Below, piece by piece: positions 26,446 through 35,312 of a stretch of 64,000 bases of DNA. How positions within the stretch are numbered: the first letter of the stretch is position 1; each line of letters begins with the position of its first letter. Origin of the DNA: Acidisphaera sp. S103 (GTDB lineage: Bacteria > Pseudomonadota > Alphaproteobacteria > Acetobacterales > Acetobacteraceae); assembly GCF_009765975.1 (NCBI RefSeq), contig NZ_LMUJ01000013.1, forward strand, positions 40,929 through 104,928. Direction: 5' to 3'. The notes below the pieces were generated by a model. The model saw only the letters and a program-made list of their open reading frames with translations. It searched no databases and had not been told where the DNA came from. Position numbers and translations under genes: made by a program.

Positions 26446-27459
26446 TTACCTGGCCTGTTTTTCGGCTGGCTTGGCGGCGGGCGTGGGTGGATTGATCACC
26501 GCGTCCAGCGCTTGCGCCGCCGAGGTCACCGTTGTCGCCTCGGTCACGAATATCTGCGCGTCGTTCAGCACGCGCTTGAGATTGATCGTCGGCGATTGCA
26601 GATCGTCGGTCAGGGCCTGATGCAGCGTCGCGATCTTGTTCACGACCGGGCCGGGTTGCGGAGCGGCCTTGGCCTTGTCGATCGCGGCCGCGAAGCCGTC
26701 TGCCTGTGTCAGGCTCGCGGTTTCCTGCGCCAGATCCGCCGCCGACCTGGATTTTTCGTAACTGCGGGCCGCCGTCTGGTAGCTGATCAGCGCAGCGGTG
26801 GTCTGATTGAAAGCATCGTTGATGGCGTCAACGTAGAATTGCTGGTACGCATCCGCGATCGACGGAACGATTGCCTTTACCAGCGGGTTGGCGGCCATGG
26901 TCCCAGTGCGCAGAATGCGGATCTGTTCGGCCTCGATGGCCGAACAGGCAGCGACGCCGGCGATCGTGCTGATAGGTCCAGCCGCAGCCGCGGCCTTATT
27001 GGCCCCAGCGGCAGAGGCAAGGTCGGCGGCCGCTGCAGCCAGTCCTTTGGCGGCGGTTTGGACCGAATTGCAGGTTGTCGCCGTCACCACAGCTGAGAGA
27101 GAGGCAGCATATCTCGTCAGACTGACCATGTTCGGTGGTACGCCGGCATAGTTCAATTTCACGCCGCCGATGGTTACGGCGCAATCGCCGGCGTGATAGC
27201 CGACGGGATCAACGCCAAGACAGGATTGACTGAGACTGACCGTGGTCGGTTGTGTCTTTGGCAACATTTGCAGCATTTGCCGCTTCTGTGCCTCCTGCGC
27301 CGCGGTCGCCAACGGTTCGGCCAAAGCGGCTGCCGCGCCGACAGCCTGCGAAAATCCATTAACGCCGTCAGCATAGTCAGCTGTTGTGCAGGCTCCCAAC
27401 CCTAGCAGGGCAGCCGCAATGGTGGTTATTTGCATTAAAGCCCTCATGGTCTTGCACAT
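26446..27459 (-). CDS. Predicted lipoprotein, function unknown
   Basis: A 337-residue protein with a lipoprotein signal: hydrophobic ITTIAAALLGLGAC, the Cys in the lipobox (LGLGAC) being the lipidation site; the next residues TT disfavour inner-membrane retention. The mature part is Ala-rich and mostly helical, with a few short Cys-containing segments (SQSCLGVDPVGYHAGDC, TTCNS, VAACSA) that could form disulfides, and a Pro/Ala/Lys tail. ATG 27459 follows AAGGTGGGG; ATG 27447 is an alternative. Cotranscribed with the small helical protein. Confidence 0.78.
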   Translation of the reverse strand: MCKTMRALMQITTIAAALLGLGACTTADYADGVNGFSQAVGAAAALAEPLATAAQEAQKRQMLQMLPKTQPTTVSLSQSCLGVDPVGYHAGDCAVTIGGVKLNYAGVPPNMVSLTRYAASLSAVVTATTCNSVQTAAKGLAAAAADLASAAGANKAAAAAGPISTIAGVAACSAIEAEQIRILRTGTMAANPLVKAIVPSIADAYQQFYVDAINDAFNQTTAALISYQTAARSYEKSRSAADLAQETASLTQADGFAAAIDKAKAAPQPGPVVNKIATLHQALTDDLQSPTINLKRVLNDAQIFVTEATTVTSAAQALDAVINPPTPAAKPAEKQAR

Positions 27460-27817
27460 GCCCCACCTTGACCTATAAGGTACCGTTTCATACTATATCG
27501 TCAAATACAAGAGAAGAGTGTCAAATACAAGAGCAGAGCGAGAGTACTCGGAATATCAAAAAGCAAAATGCGCCAGCGTTGGACTATTGCCTTGTCTTTC
27601 CGCTCGCTCGCGCACGATTTCAGGCCAACCGCCTGATCACCGCGAGCAACCGGGACGATCGCCTCGATCCTCAACCCGAGTGCGGCGTTGCATCATTGCC
27701 AGCGTCGACCTTCAGATTATAGACGACCCCGTCGAGCGCGAACGCCTGACCCCGCCCCACATCTGGCCAATCCACCCAACCTGTGCCACGGTAACCCCAA
27801 AGAACCGGAGGTGCCCT
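27460..27817. promoter_or_regulatory. Divergent control region with a 20-bp-spaced direct repeat
   Basis: This 358-bp gap separates the lipoprotein (minus) from the CmcJ-like gene (plus). It contains GTCAAATACAAGAG twice, at 27500-27513 and 27520-27533, exactly two helical turns apart in an A/T-rich stretch, a layout typical of a dimeric regulator site. The open frame running through it from 27518 is not coding: the protein homology starts at 27818. Confidence 0.4.
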
Positions 27818-29071
27818 ATGAGCCCGCTCGATCTCGCCGACAAAAACGCGCCCTACGTCCCGTCACTCCAGCGCACGGAAGGCCAGCCGCCGCCAATCGC
27901 CGCCCATGGCGGCCTGTCCTACATGTCGTTCGACCAGGACGGCGACGCCGGAACCGCCCAAGCGATCGAAGACGCGCTTGCCGAAATGGCTGAGGGCGAA
28001 GGCCAGCGCGTGATCGACATGATCGACAACGCCCCGCCGGGCCCGATCAAGACCAAATGGGGCCCCGCCTTCCGCGACTGGGACGAATGCGTGGCCTATA
28101 TCCGCAGTTCGAACAGCATCAAGGTCCCTGACGGCGGCGTAGCAACGCCGCTGCCCTATACCGTCTATGAGCGGCCGACCTACTCCGTCGTCACGTCCAA
28201 CGCCATCTGGCGCGACCCGACGCGCGCCGATGCCGCGGAAATCCTGCGCAAGAACGAACAGGACATCCGTCGGCGAAACCTGTTTTTCGTGCAGGTGCTG
28301 CGCGACGCGCGGCGGATAGGCGAATACTACCCGGGCCTGTCGCCCAGCAGCCCCGAATGTATGGACAAACTCGGCCTCTCGCTGGCCCACCTCGATTCCA
28401 AGTGCACGAACATCTACGATTCCGCCGAGGTGGAACGGGTGTACTACCCGGAGATCGAGAAACTGCTGCTGGAATTCTTCCCGGATGCAACCGACGCCCT
28501 GGTCTACAACCACGACGTCTTCGACAAGGACTATGCGGGCGACCGCACAGAAGATCAGGACAACAAGAACCCGGGCGTGAACGCCAATTACGCCATGCTC
28601 GTTCACAACGACCTGAACGACAACAGCGGCCGTGTGCGCTGCCGCGAGTTGCTGACGAAAAATCTGCGCAACTTCGGCCGCACGCAGAACTGCACCGAAG
28701 AAGAGGCCGACGCGAAGATGTCGCGCCGGTTCATGTCGATCAATCTCGCCAAGCCGATTGAAACGATCGAGCAATATCCCTTCGTGCTGTGTGCCTGGCC
28801 GTCATTCGCCGACCAGCCCTACATCACCAACTACCGCGTCTATGACGACCGCGTCGGTGAGACCACGCGCTTCACCTATCGGCCCGACCACGAGTGGTAC
28901 TGGTTTCCCCAGCAGAAGCCCAATGAGGTTTCGATGCTGAAGTGCTATGACTCGGTAACCGACGGCTCCGTCTCGCGCTGGTCCTTCCATACCGCCTGTA
29001 TCGATCCGACCGCCCCCGCGGATGCTCGTTGCCGCAAGAACGTCGTGGTGCGGGCTTTCGTTTTCTTCTAG
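27818..29071 (+). CDS. CmcJ/NvfI/AsaB-like oxygenase (GA4-desaturase family)
   Basis: A 417-residue protein of the fungal/bacterial AsaB (gibberellin GA4 desaturase-like)/CmcJ family, thought to be Fe(II)/2-oxoglutarate-type oxidoreductases. Supporting motifs: VYNHDVFDKD, the probable metal motif VHNDLNDNSG, MSINLAKPIETIEQYPFVLC and the C-terminal WSFHTACIDPTAPADARCR. It is somewhat longer at the N-terminus than the ~280-residue core family. ATG 27818 is preceded by GGAGG at 6-7 nt. Members act in cephamycin and meroterpenoid biosynthesis and in many uncharacterised contexts; no biosynthetic cluster surrounds this one, so its substrate is unknown. Confidence 0.8.
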   Translation: MSPLDLADKNAPYVPSLQRTEGQPPPIAAHGGLSYMSFDQDGDAGTAQAIEDALAEMAEGEGQRVIDMIDNAPPGPIKTKWGPAFRDWDECVAYIRSSNSIKVPDGGVATPLPYTVYERPTYSVVTSNAIWRDPTRADAAEILRKNEQDIRRRNLFFVQVLRDARRIGEYYPGLSPSSPECMDKLGLSLAHLDSKCTNIYDSAEVERVYYPEIEKLLLEFFPDATDALVYNHDVFDKDYAGDRTEDQDNKNPGVNANYAMLVHNDLNDNSGRVRCRELLTKNLRNFGRTQNCTEEEADAKMSRRFMSINLAKPIETIEQYPFVLCAWPSFADQPYITNYRVYDDRVGETTRFTYRPDHEWYWFPQQKPNEVSMLKCYDSVTDGSVSRWSFHTACIDPTAPADARCRKNVVVRAFVFF

Positions 29072-29082
29072 CGACAGGGCAG

Positions 29083-29122
29083 GGGCAAAGCGGGCCGTAA
29101 CTTGAAACGGTCCGCTTTGCCC
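29083..29122. terminator. Strong 16-bp hairpin between convergent genes
   Basis: GGGCAAAGCGGGCCGT (29083-29098) pairs with ACGGTCCGCTTTGCCC (29107-29122), all 16 positions pairing with a single G-T wobble, around an 8-nt loop. It fills the 57-bp gap between the two stop codons. T-runs are absent but the stem is strong enough to be a bidirectional terminator. Confidence 0.7.
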
Positions 29123-29128
29123 GTCGTC

Positions 29129-30838
29129 TCACCCGCCCTGAGGCCCCCGAACCAAACGTCCCGGCAGTGCCCCCGTCGCCTCCCCGTGCCGGTACACCAC
29201 TTCTCCCGACACGATGGTGGCGTCGAACCCCTCGGTCCGCTGCACCAGCCGTTTGCCGCCGGCCGGTAGGTCGTAAACCATCTCCGGCGCACGCAGCAGC
29301 AGCCGATCGTAGTCGATGACGTTCAGGTCCGCTTTCATACCAACCTGAACTGCCCCTCGATCGTTCAACCCGATCGCTGCCGCGTTGTCGTGGGTGAGGC
29401 GCCTGATCGCCCATGTCACCGGGAACATCTCGCCGCGACCGCGCTCGCGGGTCCAGTGCGTCAGCGTGTAGCTGGTCGCCGTGGCGTCGCACATGACCCC
29501 GACATGGGCGCCGCCATCGCCCAATCCCAGCAGGGTGTTCGGATGGGCAATCATCTCCCGCACGGCATCCAGATTGCCGGCGGCATAGTTGGTGACCGGT
29601 AGGTAGAGAATGGCCTTGCCATCTTGCTCCATCAGCAGGTCGTAGGCGACTTCATCGGGCGAGCGCCCCTCGCGAGCCGCGCGCTCGGCCACGCTGTTCT
29701 CCGGGGCTGGTTCGTAGTCCGGTGGATCGCCCAGGGGGAACATCGTGTTCCAGCCGCCGCGCTGGAGGCGTGCGCCGGCGGGGGGTGTCTCCGCGATCAG
29801 CGTCGCCCGGAACGCGGGATCCCGAAGGTAGTGCATCCGCTGTTGGAAATTCAGGTGGGCGATCCGGCGATAGCTTGGCCGCCACGAGAAGGGGTTTTGC
29901 GAGAGTTCGAAGCCCAGGAGGACGCTGGTGGGGCGGGACCGGACCTGTCCGGTCATGCGCAGCCCGGCGGCGTTCGCCGTTTCGATCTGCACCAGAAGAT
30001 CGCGCCATCGGTCCGGCTTGATGTGCGATTGCAGCAGGGTCATCGTCACCGGGCGGCCGGATGCCTCGGCCAGCCGGCGGAACAAGCCGAATTCGTCGTC
30101 ATGATCCTCGAAGTCGGAGACGATTTGCAGCCACCCCGAATCGGCTTCCCGCATGGCGTGGGCGATGGCGGTCAGTTCGGCTTCCTCCGCCCGCAGCGTG
30201 GGAATGTGCTTGCCGTCCAATGTCCGGTGATTCAGCGTCCGCGACGTCGAAAAACCCAACGCCCCCGCTCGGATTCCCTCTTCGGTCAGTGCCGCCATGC
30301 GCTGGCGATCGTGGTCGGTCGCCGGTTCGCGATCCGCGCCGCGCTGGCCCATGACATAGACCCGCAAGGCAGCATGCGGCACCTGCGTCGCGATGTCCGC
30401 GTCGTAGTGCCGAGCGTCCAGGGCGTCGAGGAAATCGGGGAATGTGTGCCAGTTCCAGGGCAATCCCTCGGTCAGAACCACTTCGGGAATGTCCTCGACG
30501 CCTTCCATCAGCTTGACCAGCATGTCGCGCTGGTCCGGGTGGCATGGCGCGAAGCCGACCCCGCAATTGCCCAACAGAACCGTGGTGACGCCGTTCCAGG
30601 AGGAGGGCGACAGACTCGAACTCCAGGTCGCCTGCGCGTCGTAGTGGGTATGCACATCGACGAAACCGGGGGTCACCAGCCTGTCGCGCGCATCGATCTC
30701 TTCCGCGCCCTTGGGCAGGTTCCTGCCGATGGCGCTGATCCGGCCGCCGGTGACGGCGACGTCGGCCTGGAAGGGGTCGCCCCCCGAACCGTCCATGATC
30801 GTGCCGTTCCGGATCACCAAGTTCGCTTGGGCGGCCAT
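29129..30838 (-). CDS. N-acyl-D-amino-acid deacylase (D-aminoacylase) family amidohydrolase
   Basis: A 569-residue metal-dependent amidohydrolase. Beta-rich N-terminal part (VIRNGTIMDGSGGDPFQADV), metal-binding VDVHTHYDAQ, the family marker LLGNCGVGFAPC, and the C-terminal GLGDGGAHVGVM with the catalytic Asp region and WAIRRLTHDNAAAIGL. Members deacylate N-acyl-D-amino acids or hydrolyse related amides; this one belongs to the longer, uncharacterised branch. ATG 30838 follows GGAAGGACG; ATG 30856 is possible. It is divergent from the flavin monooxygenase at 31000. Confidence 0.88.
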   Translation of the reverse strand: MAAQANLVIRNGTIMDGSGGDPFQADVAVTGGRISAIGRNLPKGAEEIDARDRLVTPGFVDVHTHYDAQATWSSSLSPSSWNGVTTVLLGNCGVGFAPCHPDQRDMLVKLMEGVEDIPEVVLTEGLPWNWHTFPDFLDALDARHYDADIATQVPHAALRVYVMGQRGADREPATDHDRQRMAALTEEGIRAGALGFSTSRTLNHRTLDGKHIPTLRAEEAELTAIAHAMREADSGWLQIVSDFEDHDDEFGLFRRLAEASGRPVTMTLLQSHIKPDRWRDLLVQIETANAAGLRMTGQVRSRPTSVLLGFELSQNPFSWRPSYRRIAHLNFQQRMHYLRDPAFRATLIAETPPAGARLQRGGWNTMFPLGDPPDYEPAPENSVAERAAREGRSPDEVAYDLLMEQDGKAILYLPVTNYAAGNLDAVREMIAHPNTLLGLGDGGAHVGVMCDATATSYTLTHWTRERGRGEMFPVTWAIRRLTHDNAAAIGLNDRGAVQVGMKADLNVIDYDRLLLRAPEMVYDLPAGGKRLVQRTEGFDATIVSGEVVYRHGEATGALPGRLVRGPQGG

Positions 30839-30999
30839 CGCGACGTCCTTCCGCATTGTCCGCAGGCACGGTATCGGTGCGCCGAGGGGCGGGCAAGGCT
30901 GGGGGGGCTTTCTCAATACGGTCGGGCATTGGAAAGCCTGGTCTTGACGAACGCCCCGATGGACCGAACCATCCGCCGCGAACATCCAGGACAGGACCC

Positions 31000-32169
31000 T
31001 TGTCCACCATCGCGCAAACACTGCTGATCCGAGCCACGGGGCTTGTTCCGGTGTTGGCGGCACGCGAGGCCGCCGCCAACGACGGGCGATCGGTACCGGA
31101 TGAAACCATTGCCGACTTCCATCGCCTGGGCATCCTGCGGGCCATGCAGCCGCGCCGCTTTGGCGGCCACCAGGCAAGCTTCGACGTATTCTCCCGCATC
31201 GTGGAAACGCTTGCTGAGGGTTGTGGCGCGTCCGCCTGGGTCTATGCGGTACTGGCCGAACACCAATGGATCATCGCCTGCATGGGGGATAAGGCGCAGA
31301 TCGATGTCTGGGGCGACAACCCGGCCGCCGTGGCCTCATCGTCCCTGGCGCCGCGCGAAACCGCGCGACGCGTCACGGATGGATGGCGACTGTCCGGGCG
31401 GTTTCCGTTTTCCTCCGGCTGCCGGCATGCGCAATGGGCCATCATCGGCGCCAAGGCGGAGGATGCGGCGGGGAACAAGCCGATCCGTTACATGCTGGTG
31501 CCGATGGAGCATATCGAGATCGTCGATGATTGGCATGTCCTGGGTTTGCGCGGAACCGGAAGCTGCTCCCTGGTGGTGGAAGATGTTTTTGTCCCGGAAC
31601 ATAGGACCGTTTTGTTCGGGGATCTGATGGATGGCACCACGCCCGGTTCCGCGATCCTGCCGGAATACAGCCTGCTGCGGGCGCCGCGCGGCTACCTGGT
31701 GCCGTTCTCGCTGCCGCCGGTCATGTTCACGCTGGCTCGCCGAGCGCTGGGTTTGGTACCGGCGACGTTACGCACACGGATTTCTCGCGGCACCCGGGAG
31801 GTTGCGATGTCGGAGGTCGTGCAGATGCGTTTGGGCGAGGCGGCCGCTTCGATCGACACGGCGGTGCTGATCATGCACACACGGCGCGCGCAAAGCATCG
31901 CGGCGGTGGAGTCCGGCGCCGCGATCAGTCCGGAGGCCATCGCGCGCAATCGGCGTGATGTTACCTTCGCCGCCGACCAGTTGCGCCGCGGTATGGAGGC
32001 GCTGATGGCGGTATCCGGTGCGCGGTCGGTTTACGATACGGACCCGCTACAGGCGCTGGTCCGGGATGTGATGACGATCGGCACGCATGTGGTGGTTTCC
32101 TGGCAGAGCGCGATGGTGCCGTACGGGCAGATCATGCTGGGGGTGCAAGCGGCGGGCGGGGAGGGATGA
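31000..32169 (+). CDS. Flavin-dependent monooxygenase of the acyl-CoA dehydrogenase fold (HpaB/HsaA group D)
   Basis: A 389-residue protein with the acyl-CoA-dehydrogenase-like fold but with features of group D oxygenase components: R-F/G-G-H in QPRRFGGHQASFDVF, GCGASAWVYAVLAEHQW, RVTDGWRLSGRFPFSSGC and DDWHVLGLRGTGSCSLVVED. These enzymes hydroxylate phenols, indoles or similar substrates using reduced FMN/FAD from a separate reductase, which is not encoded nearby. The start is uncertain; TTG 31000 (AGGACAGGA upstream) fits the family's N-terminus, while the frame extends to 30856. Confidence 0.82.
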   Translation: MSTIAQTLLIRATGLVPVLAAREAAANDGRSVPDETIADFHRLGILRAMQPRRFGGHQASFDVFSRIVETLAEGCGASAWVYAVLAEHQWIIACMGDKAQIDVWGDNPAAVASSSLAPRETARRVTDGWRLSGRFPFSSGCRHAQWAIIGAKAEDAAGNKPIRYMLVPMEHIEIVDDWHVLGLRGTGSCSLVVEDVFVPEHRTVLFGDLMDGTTPGSAILPEYSLLRAPRGYLVPFSLPPVMFTLARRALGLVPATLRTRISRGTREVAMSEVVQMRLGEAAASIDTAVLIMHTRRAQSIAAVESGAAISPEAIARNRRDVTFAADQLRRGMEALMAVSGARSVYDTDPLQALVRDVMTIGTHVVVSWQSAMVPYGQIMLGVQAAGGEG

Positions 32170-32181
32170 CCTAGTGTCCGA

Positions 32182-33477
32182 TCAATGTATCCCCGCCACG
32201 GTAACCCCGACCGCCCCCGTTCGCCGCGCGCTGACCAAGCGCTGCACGTCCTGCAGCCGCCCGGCCTCCACGTATGCTTTCAGTAGCGTAAACTCCACCA
32301 GGTCGGTCTGTGCCAAACTGCCCACCAGCCGGTCGCGCTGTGCCCATACCGGCTCGATCGCGTCGATGGCGGCGGCGAAATCCCGCCGCCGGAACGCCGC
32401 GAACGCCCGGGCCAGTGCCGGCACAACCGGCCCGGATGGATAGCGGCCGTCGCGCGCCAGTGCTTCCATCTCCCGCACCCGAATTTCCAGCGCATCGCCG
32501 TCGTCGGCGGCTGCCAAAGCCAGGGCCGCATGCCAGTCGACATAGGCATTGCCCGCCTTGGGAAACATCTTGCGCACGAAAGCATGCAACCCCTGCCAGC
32601 GCGCCGGGTCACTGGGGTGGCCGGCCAATTCCCAGCGCCACAGAAACGATGCGGCATTGGCCAGCGTGCTGATCGCCGGATCCTGGTTGACTTCGGGCGC
32701 CACGATTTCGCTGTAAAGGCGGAATGCTTCGTCGGCGTCGCCGTCCTTTAGATCGAACAATGCGAGATGCCAGCTCAGGTGGCTGTAGAACGCTCCGTCG
32801 CGCGGATACGTGGCCAGCCATGATCGCAGAAACGACCGCCCGAGCGGTAGTTCTCCGGCCTCGTAACAAAGATGCGCGCGTGTATGGGCCCCGTATCCGT
32901 TGTTCGGGTTGTGCGCCATGGAGTGCTCGATTTTTGTCCGTGCGGGGTCGTGCTGGCCGTTTTCCGCCAGCGCGAACGCGTGGTGGCCGGTGAACCACCA
33001 ATCGTCCCCGTATGACGGGGCGAGACCGTCCAGCAGTGCCAGCAGTTCACGTTTCTGCTCGACACGGCCGGACGATCCGATCAGCCCATTGGCGGTGGCC
33101 GAGGTGCTCAGCACCATCGCGTCGCGCGGCCAGGTTTCCAGGTGCGTTCGCAGTGCGGCAAGCGCGGCCTCGGCCTGGCCGGCGATCAGCAGACGGAAGA
33201 ATGCGACGTGGCTGGCTTCCCGGGCAGATATCCCGGCCGTCAGCGCGGTCGCCGCCGCGATCGATTCCCGCGCTGCCGGAATGTCACCCCGCAACTGTTG
33301 AAACCGAGCCTTGGCGACGTACGCGAGGGCAAAATCGGGATCGTCGGCGATGGCGTTGTCCATCGCCGCCATCGCACCGGGGTACATGGTGAACTGCAGG
33401 TCGCAGCCTTGGACATAGGCATCCCGAGCGGCGGTGGATGCGGTTGAAACCATAAGCCCGTAACGATCCGTCAGCAT
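32182..33477 (-). CDS. TPR-type helical repeat protein, TTC38-like
   Basis: A 431-residue all-helical protein starting MLTDRYGLMVSTAS and built of degenerate tetratricopeptide repeats (AMDNAIADDPDFALAYVAKA; TRAHLCYEAGELPLGRSFL; FYSHLSWHLALFDLKDGDADEAFRL, of which only parts fit the consensus). The organisation and the WW/HH motifs (DDWWFTGHHAFAL) resemble the TTC38-like family, for which no activity is established. ATG 33477 follows GGAGCACCATC and is 16 bp from the RraA stop, so the two genes form an operon. Confidence 0.8.
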   Translation of the reverse strand: MLTDRYGLMVSTASTAARDAYVQGCDLQFTMYPGAMAAMDNAIADDPDFALAYVAKARFQQLRGDIPAARESIAAATALTAGISAREASHVAFFRLLIAGQAEAALAALRTHLETWPRDAMVLSTSATANGLIGSSGRVEQKRELLALLDGLAPSYGDDWWFTGHHAFALAENGQHDPARTKIEHSMAHNPNNGYGAHTRAHLCYEAGELPLGRSFLRSWLATYPRDGAFYSHLSWHLALFDLKDGDADEAFRLYSEIVAPEVNQDPAISTLANAASFLWRWELAGHPSDPARWQGLHAFVRKMFPKAGNAYVDWHAALALAAADDGDALEIRVREMEALARDGRYPSGPVVPALARAFAAFRRRDFAAAIDAIEPVWAQRDRLVGSLAQTDLVEFTLLKAYVEAGRLQDVQRLVSARRTGAVGVTVAGIH

Positions 33478-33493
33478 GATGGTGCTCCGTCGC

Positions 33494-34225
33494 CTATTCC
33501 GCGCGTTTGGCTACGTAGGCTCCTCCGGCCGCGCGTACCTCGGCCGCTGTTGTGGCGGCCCGCAACCTGGCGAGATGTTCGGCTTCGCCTTCCAGCATCT
33601 TCCGAGCGTTGTCCAACACCTGTCCGGCCTTGTCGGCGGGGAATTTAACCGCACCGTTCTCGTCCATGTGGATCAACTCGCCTGGTGCCACGTCCATGCC
33701 GCCGACGGACACCGGGACATTGACCGCGTGAACCGCCATTTCGCCGTGACCGGCGGTGACGCCGCCCAACAGCATCTGGAAATTCAGCCGGCGTACAGCG
33801 TCGACGTCGCGAGACGGGCCGTTGGACAGCATGCCGATGCAGCCCACGGCTTTCATCGACGTCACCATGATCTCCCCGGCCAGGCCCGCCTTGGCCATCA
33901 GCGCGGCAGGCCATTTCTGCTGGATCACCAGGATGGTCGGCCGCTTCATCGCGTCCAGCGCATCGACGACGTCCATGAAACTCAGCCGTCCGGTGAAGTT
34001 CGGGTCGGGCAGGCCGAAGACGCAGGTGACCGCATGGCCGACGATCGCGCCCATCTCGGGGTAAATGCAGCGGATCGAGGTGTCGGTGTACCAGTTCTCG
34101 GCCCAGGGGTTGTACAGCCCGAGGCACAACGGATTCCTGGGATAGGTCGCGACGATGTTGGTGATGGTCGGCGTGTCGATCTTGCGCAACTCATTCAGCA
34201 CGTCGTTCGTCGGCATTTCGGCCAT
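33494..34225 (-). CDS. RraA family protein (HMG/CHA aldolase-like)
   Basis: A 243-residue RraA-fold protein. The conserved active-site elements are GLAGEIMVTSMKAVGCIG and GPSRDVDAVRRL (R-D pair that binds pyruvate enolate and the divalent metal in 4-hydroxy-4-methyl-2-oxoglutarate aldolases). Members act as class II pyruvate aldolases or oxaloacetate decarboxylases; the name-giving RNase E inhibitor role is limited to enterobacteria. GAAGGAGGATCACAGCC precedes the ATG. It is longer at both ends than the second RraA in the window (41688). Confidence 0.87.
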   Translation of the reverse strand: MAEMPTNDVLNELRKIDTPTITNIVATYPRNPLCLGLYNPWAENWYTDTSIRCIYPEMGAIVGHAVTCVFGLPDPNFTGRLSFMDVVDALDAMKRPTILVIQQKWPAALMAKAGLAGEIMVTSMKAVGCIGMLSNGPSRDVDAVRRLNFQMLLGGVTAGHGEMAVHAVNVPVSVGGMDVAPGELIHMDENGAVKFPADKAGQVLDNARKMLEGEAEHLARLRAATTAAEVRAAGGAYVAKRAE

Positions 34226-34414
34226 GGCTGTGATCCTCCTTCAAGAACCGGCCCGGAAATTCCTGCCGGTGGTCAACGTTCCCGACGCCAGACATCGCGC
34301 CGGGCGCCCGGGTCTGGCAAGACCATACGGCTTGATCGGATTACGCCGACCGCCGCTCTGGTCCGTTCGGCCCGTGTTTGCTAGTCTGCCTTGAAAATCA
34401 CGGGGGAACCAGCG

Positions 34415-35290
34415 ATGCGGCAAATCAGGATCGGCGATATCACCATCGATGCGGTGGTCGAACGCGAAGGCCCCTGGCGCCGGCCTCAGGATTTCTTCCC
34501 GTTGTATGACGAGGCCACGTTCAAGCGGCATCTGCCGCTGTTGGAGCCGGAGGTGTTCGACGCGGCGGCCGGCATGATGTGCGTCACCTACCAGACCTTC
34601 GTGGTCCGTACGCCGCATCACACCATCCTGGTCGATACCTGCACCGGCGAGGACAAAGGGCATCCGCCGCCGTTCGATTTTCCGGGCAAGGAACGCTGGC
34701 GGAACGAGCTGTTCGCCCTGGGCGTGACCTATGAAAAAATAGATTACGTGTTCTGCACCCATCTTCACATCGACCACACCGGCTGGAACACCACCCTGCG
34801 CGACGGTCGCTGGGTGCCGACGTTCCCGAATGCGAAATACATCTTCCACAAGCGGGAATATGCCGCGTGGGAGGCTGAAAACGCCAAGGGCGCCAATCCG
34901 CCGGGCACCGTCTTCCGTGACAATTGCCTGCCGATCGTCGAGGCCGGGCAGGCGCTGCTGGTGGACGACGATTATGCCCTGGATGACACCATCACCCTGA
35001 CGCCGACGCCGGGCCATTCGCCCTGCCATTGCTGCGTCAACATTTTCTCCCGCGGGCAGCGCGCGGTGGTGACCGGGGATATGATGCACCACGCGATCCA
35101 GTGCCGGGAGCTTGATTGGTCGCCTGGGGTCGACTGGGACCCAAAACAGGCGGCGGTGTCCCGCCGGCGGTTTTTGGCCTCGGTCACGGACACCGATACG
35201 CTGCTGTTGCCGATCCATTTCCCGGCACCGACGGTGGGGTTGGTGACGGCGGATGGGGATCGGTTCCACTACCGGTACAAGCGGGATTAG
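34415..35290 (+). CDS. MBL-fold metallo-hydrolase
   Basis: A 291-residue metallo-beta-lactamase-fold hydrolase with the di-metal motif THLHIDHTGW (HxHxDH), a later His in TPGHSPCH, a bridging Asp in VTGDMMHH and a C-terminal His in PIHFPAP. No signal peptide. Family members include lactonases and esterases; the GDITIDAVVEREG start is typical of a soil-bacterial subgroup of unknown substrate. The gene at 35313 is a paralog 22 bp downstream, so this is a tandem duplication in an operon. Confidence 0.88.
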   Translation: MRQIRIGDITIDAVVEREGPWRRPQDFFPLYDEATFKRHLPLLEPEVFDAAAGMMCVTYQTFVVRTPHHTILVDTCTGEDKGHPPPFDFPGKERWRNELFALGVTYEKIDYVFCTHLHIDHTGWNTTLRDGRWVPTFPNAKYIFHKREYAAWEAENAKGANPPGTVFRDNCLPIVEAGQALLVDDDYALDDTITLTPTPGHSPCHCCVNIFSRGQRAVVTGDMMHHAIQCRELDWSPGVDWDPKQAAVSRRRFLASVTDTDTLLLPIHFPAPTVGLVTADGDRFHYRYKRD

Positions 35291-35312
35291 CGTCGTAGGG
35301 AGGACACAGGCA

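Noticed and set aside
27518-27817. N-terminal extension of the CmcJ-like protein by 100 codons
   Set aside because: The extension is not family-like, includes a probable regulatory repeat, and a strong ribosome site stands before ATG 27818.
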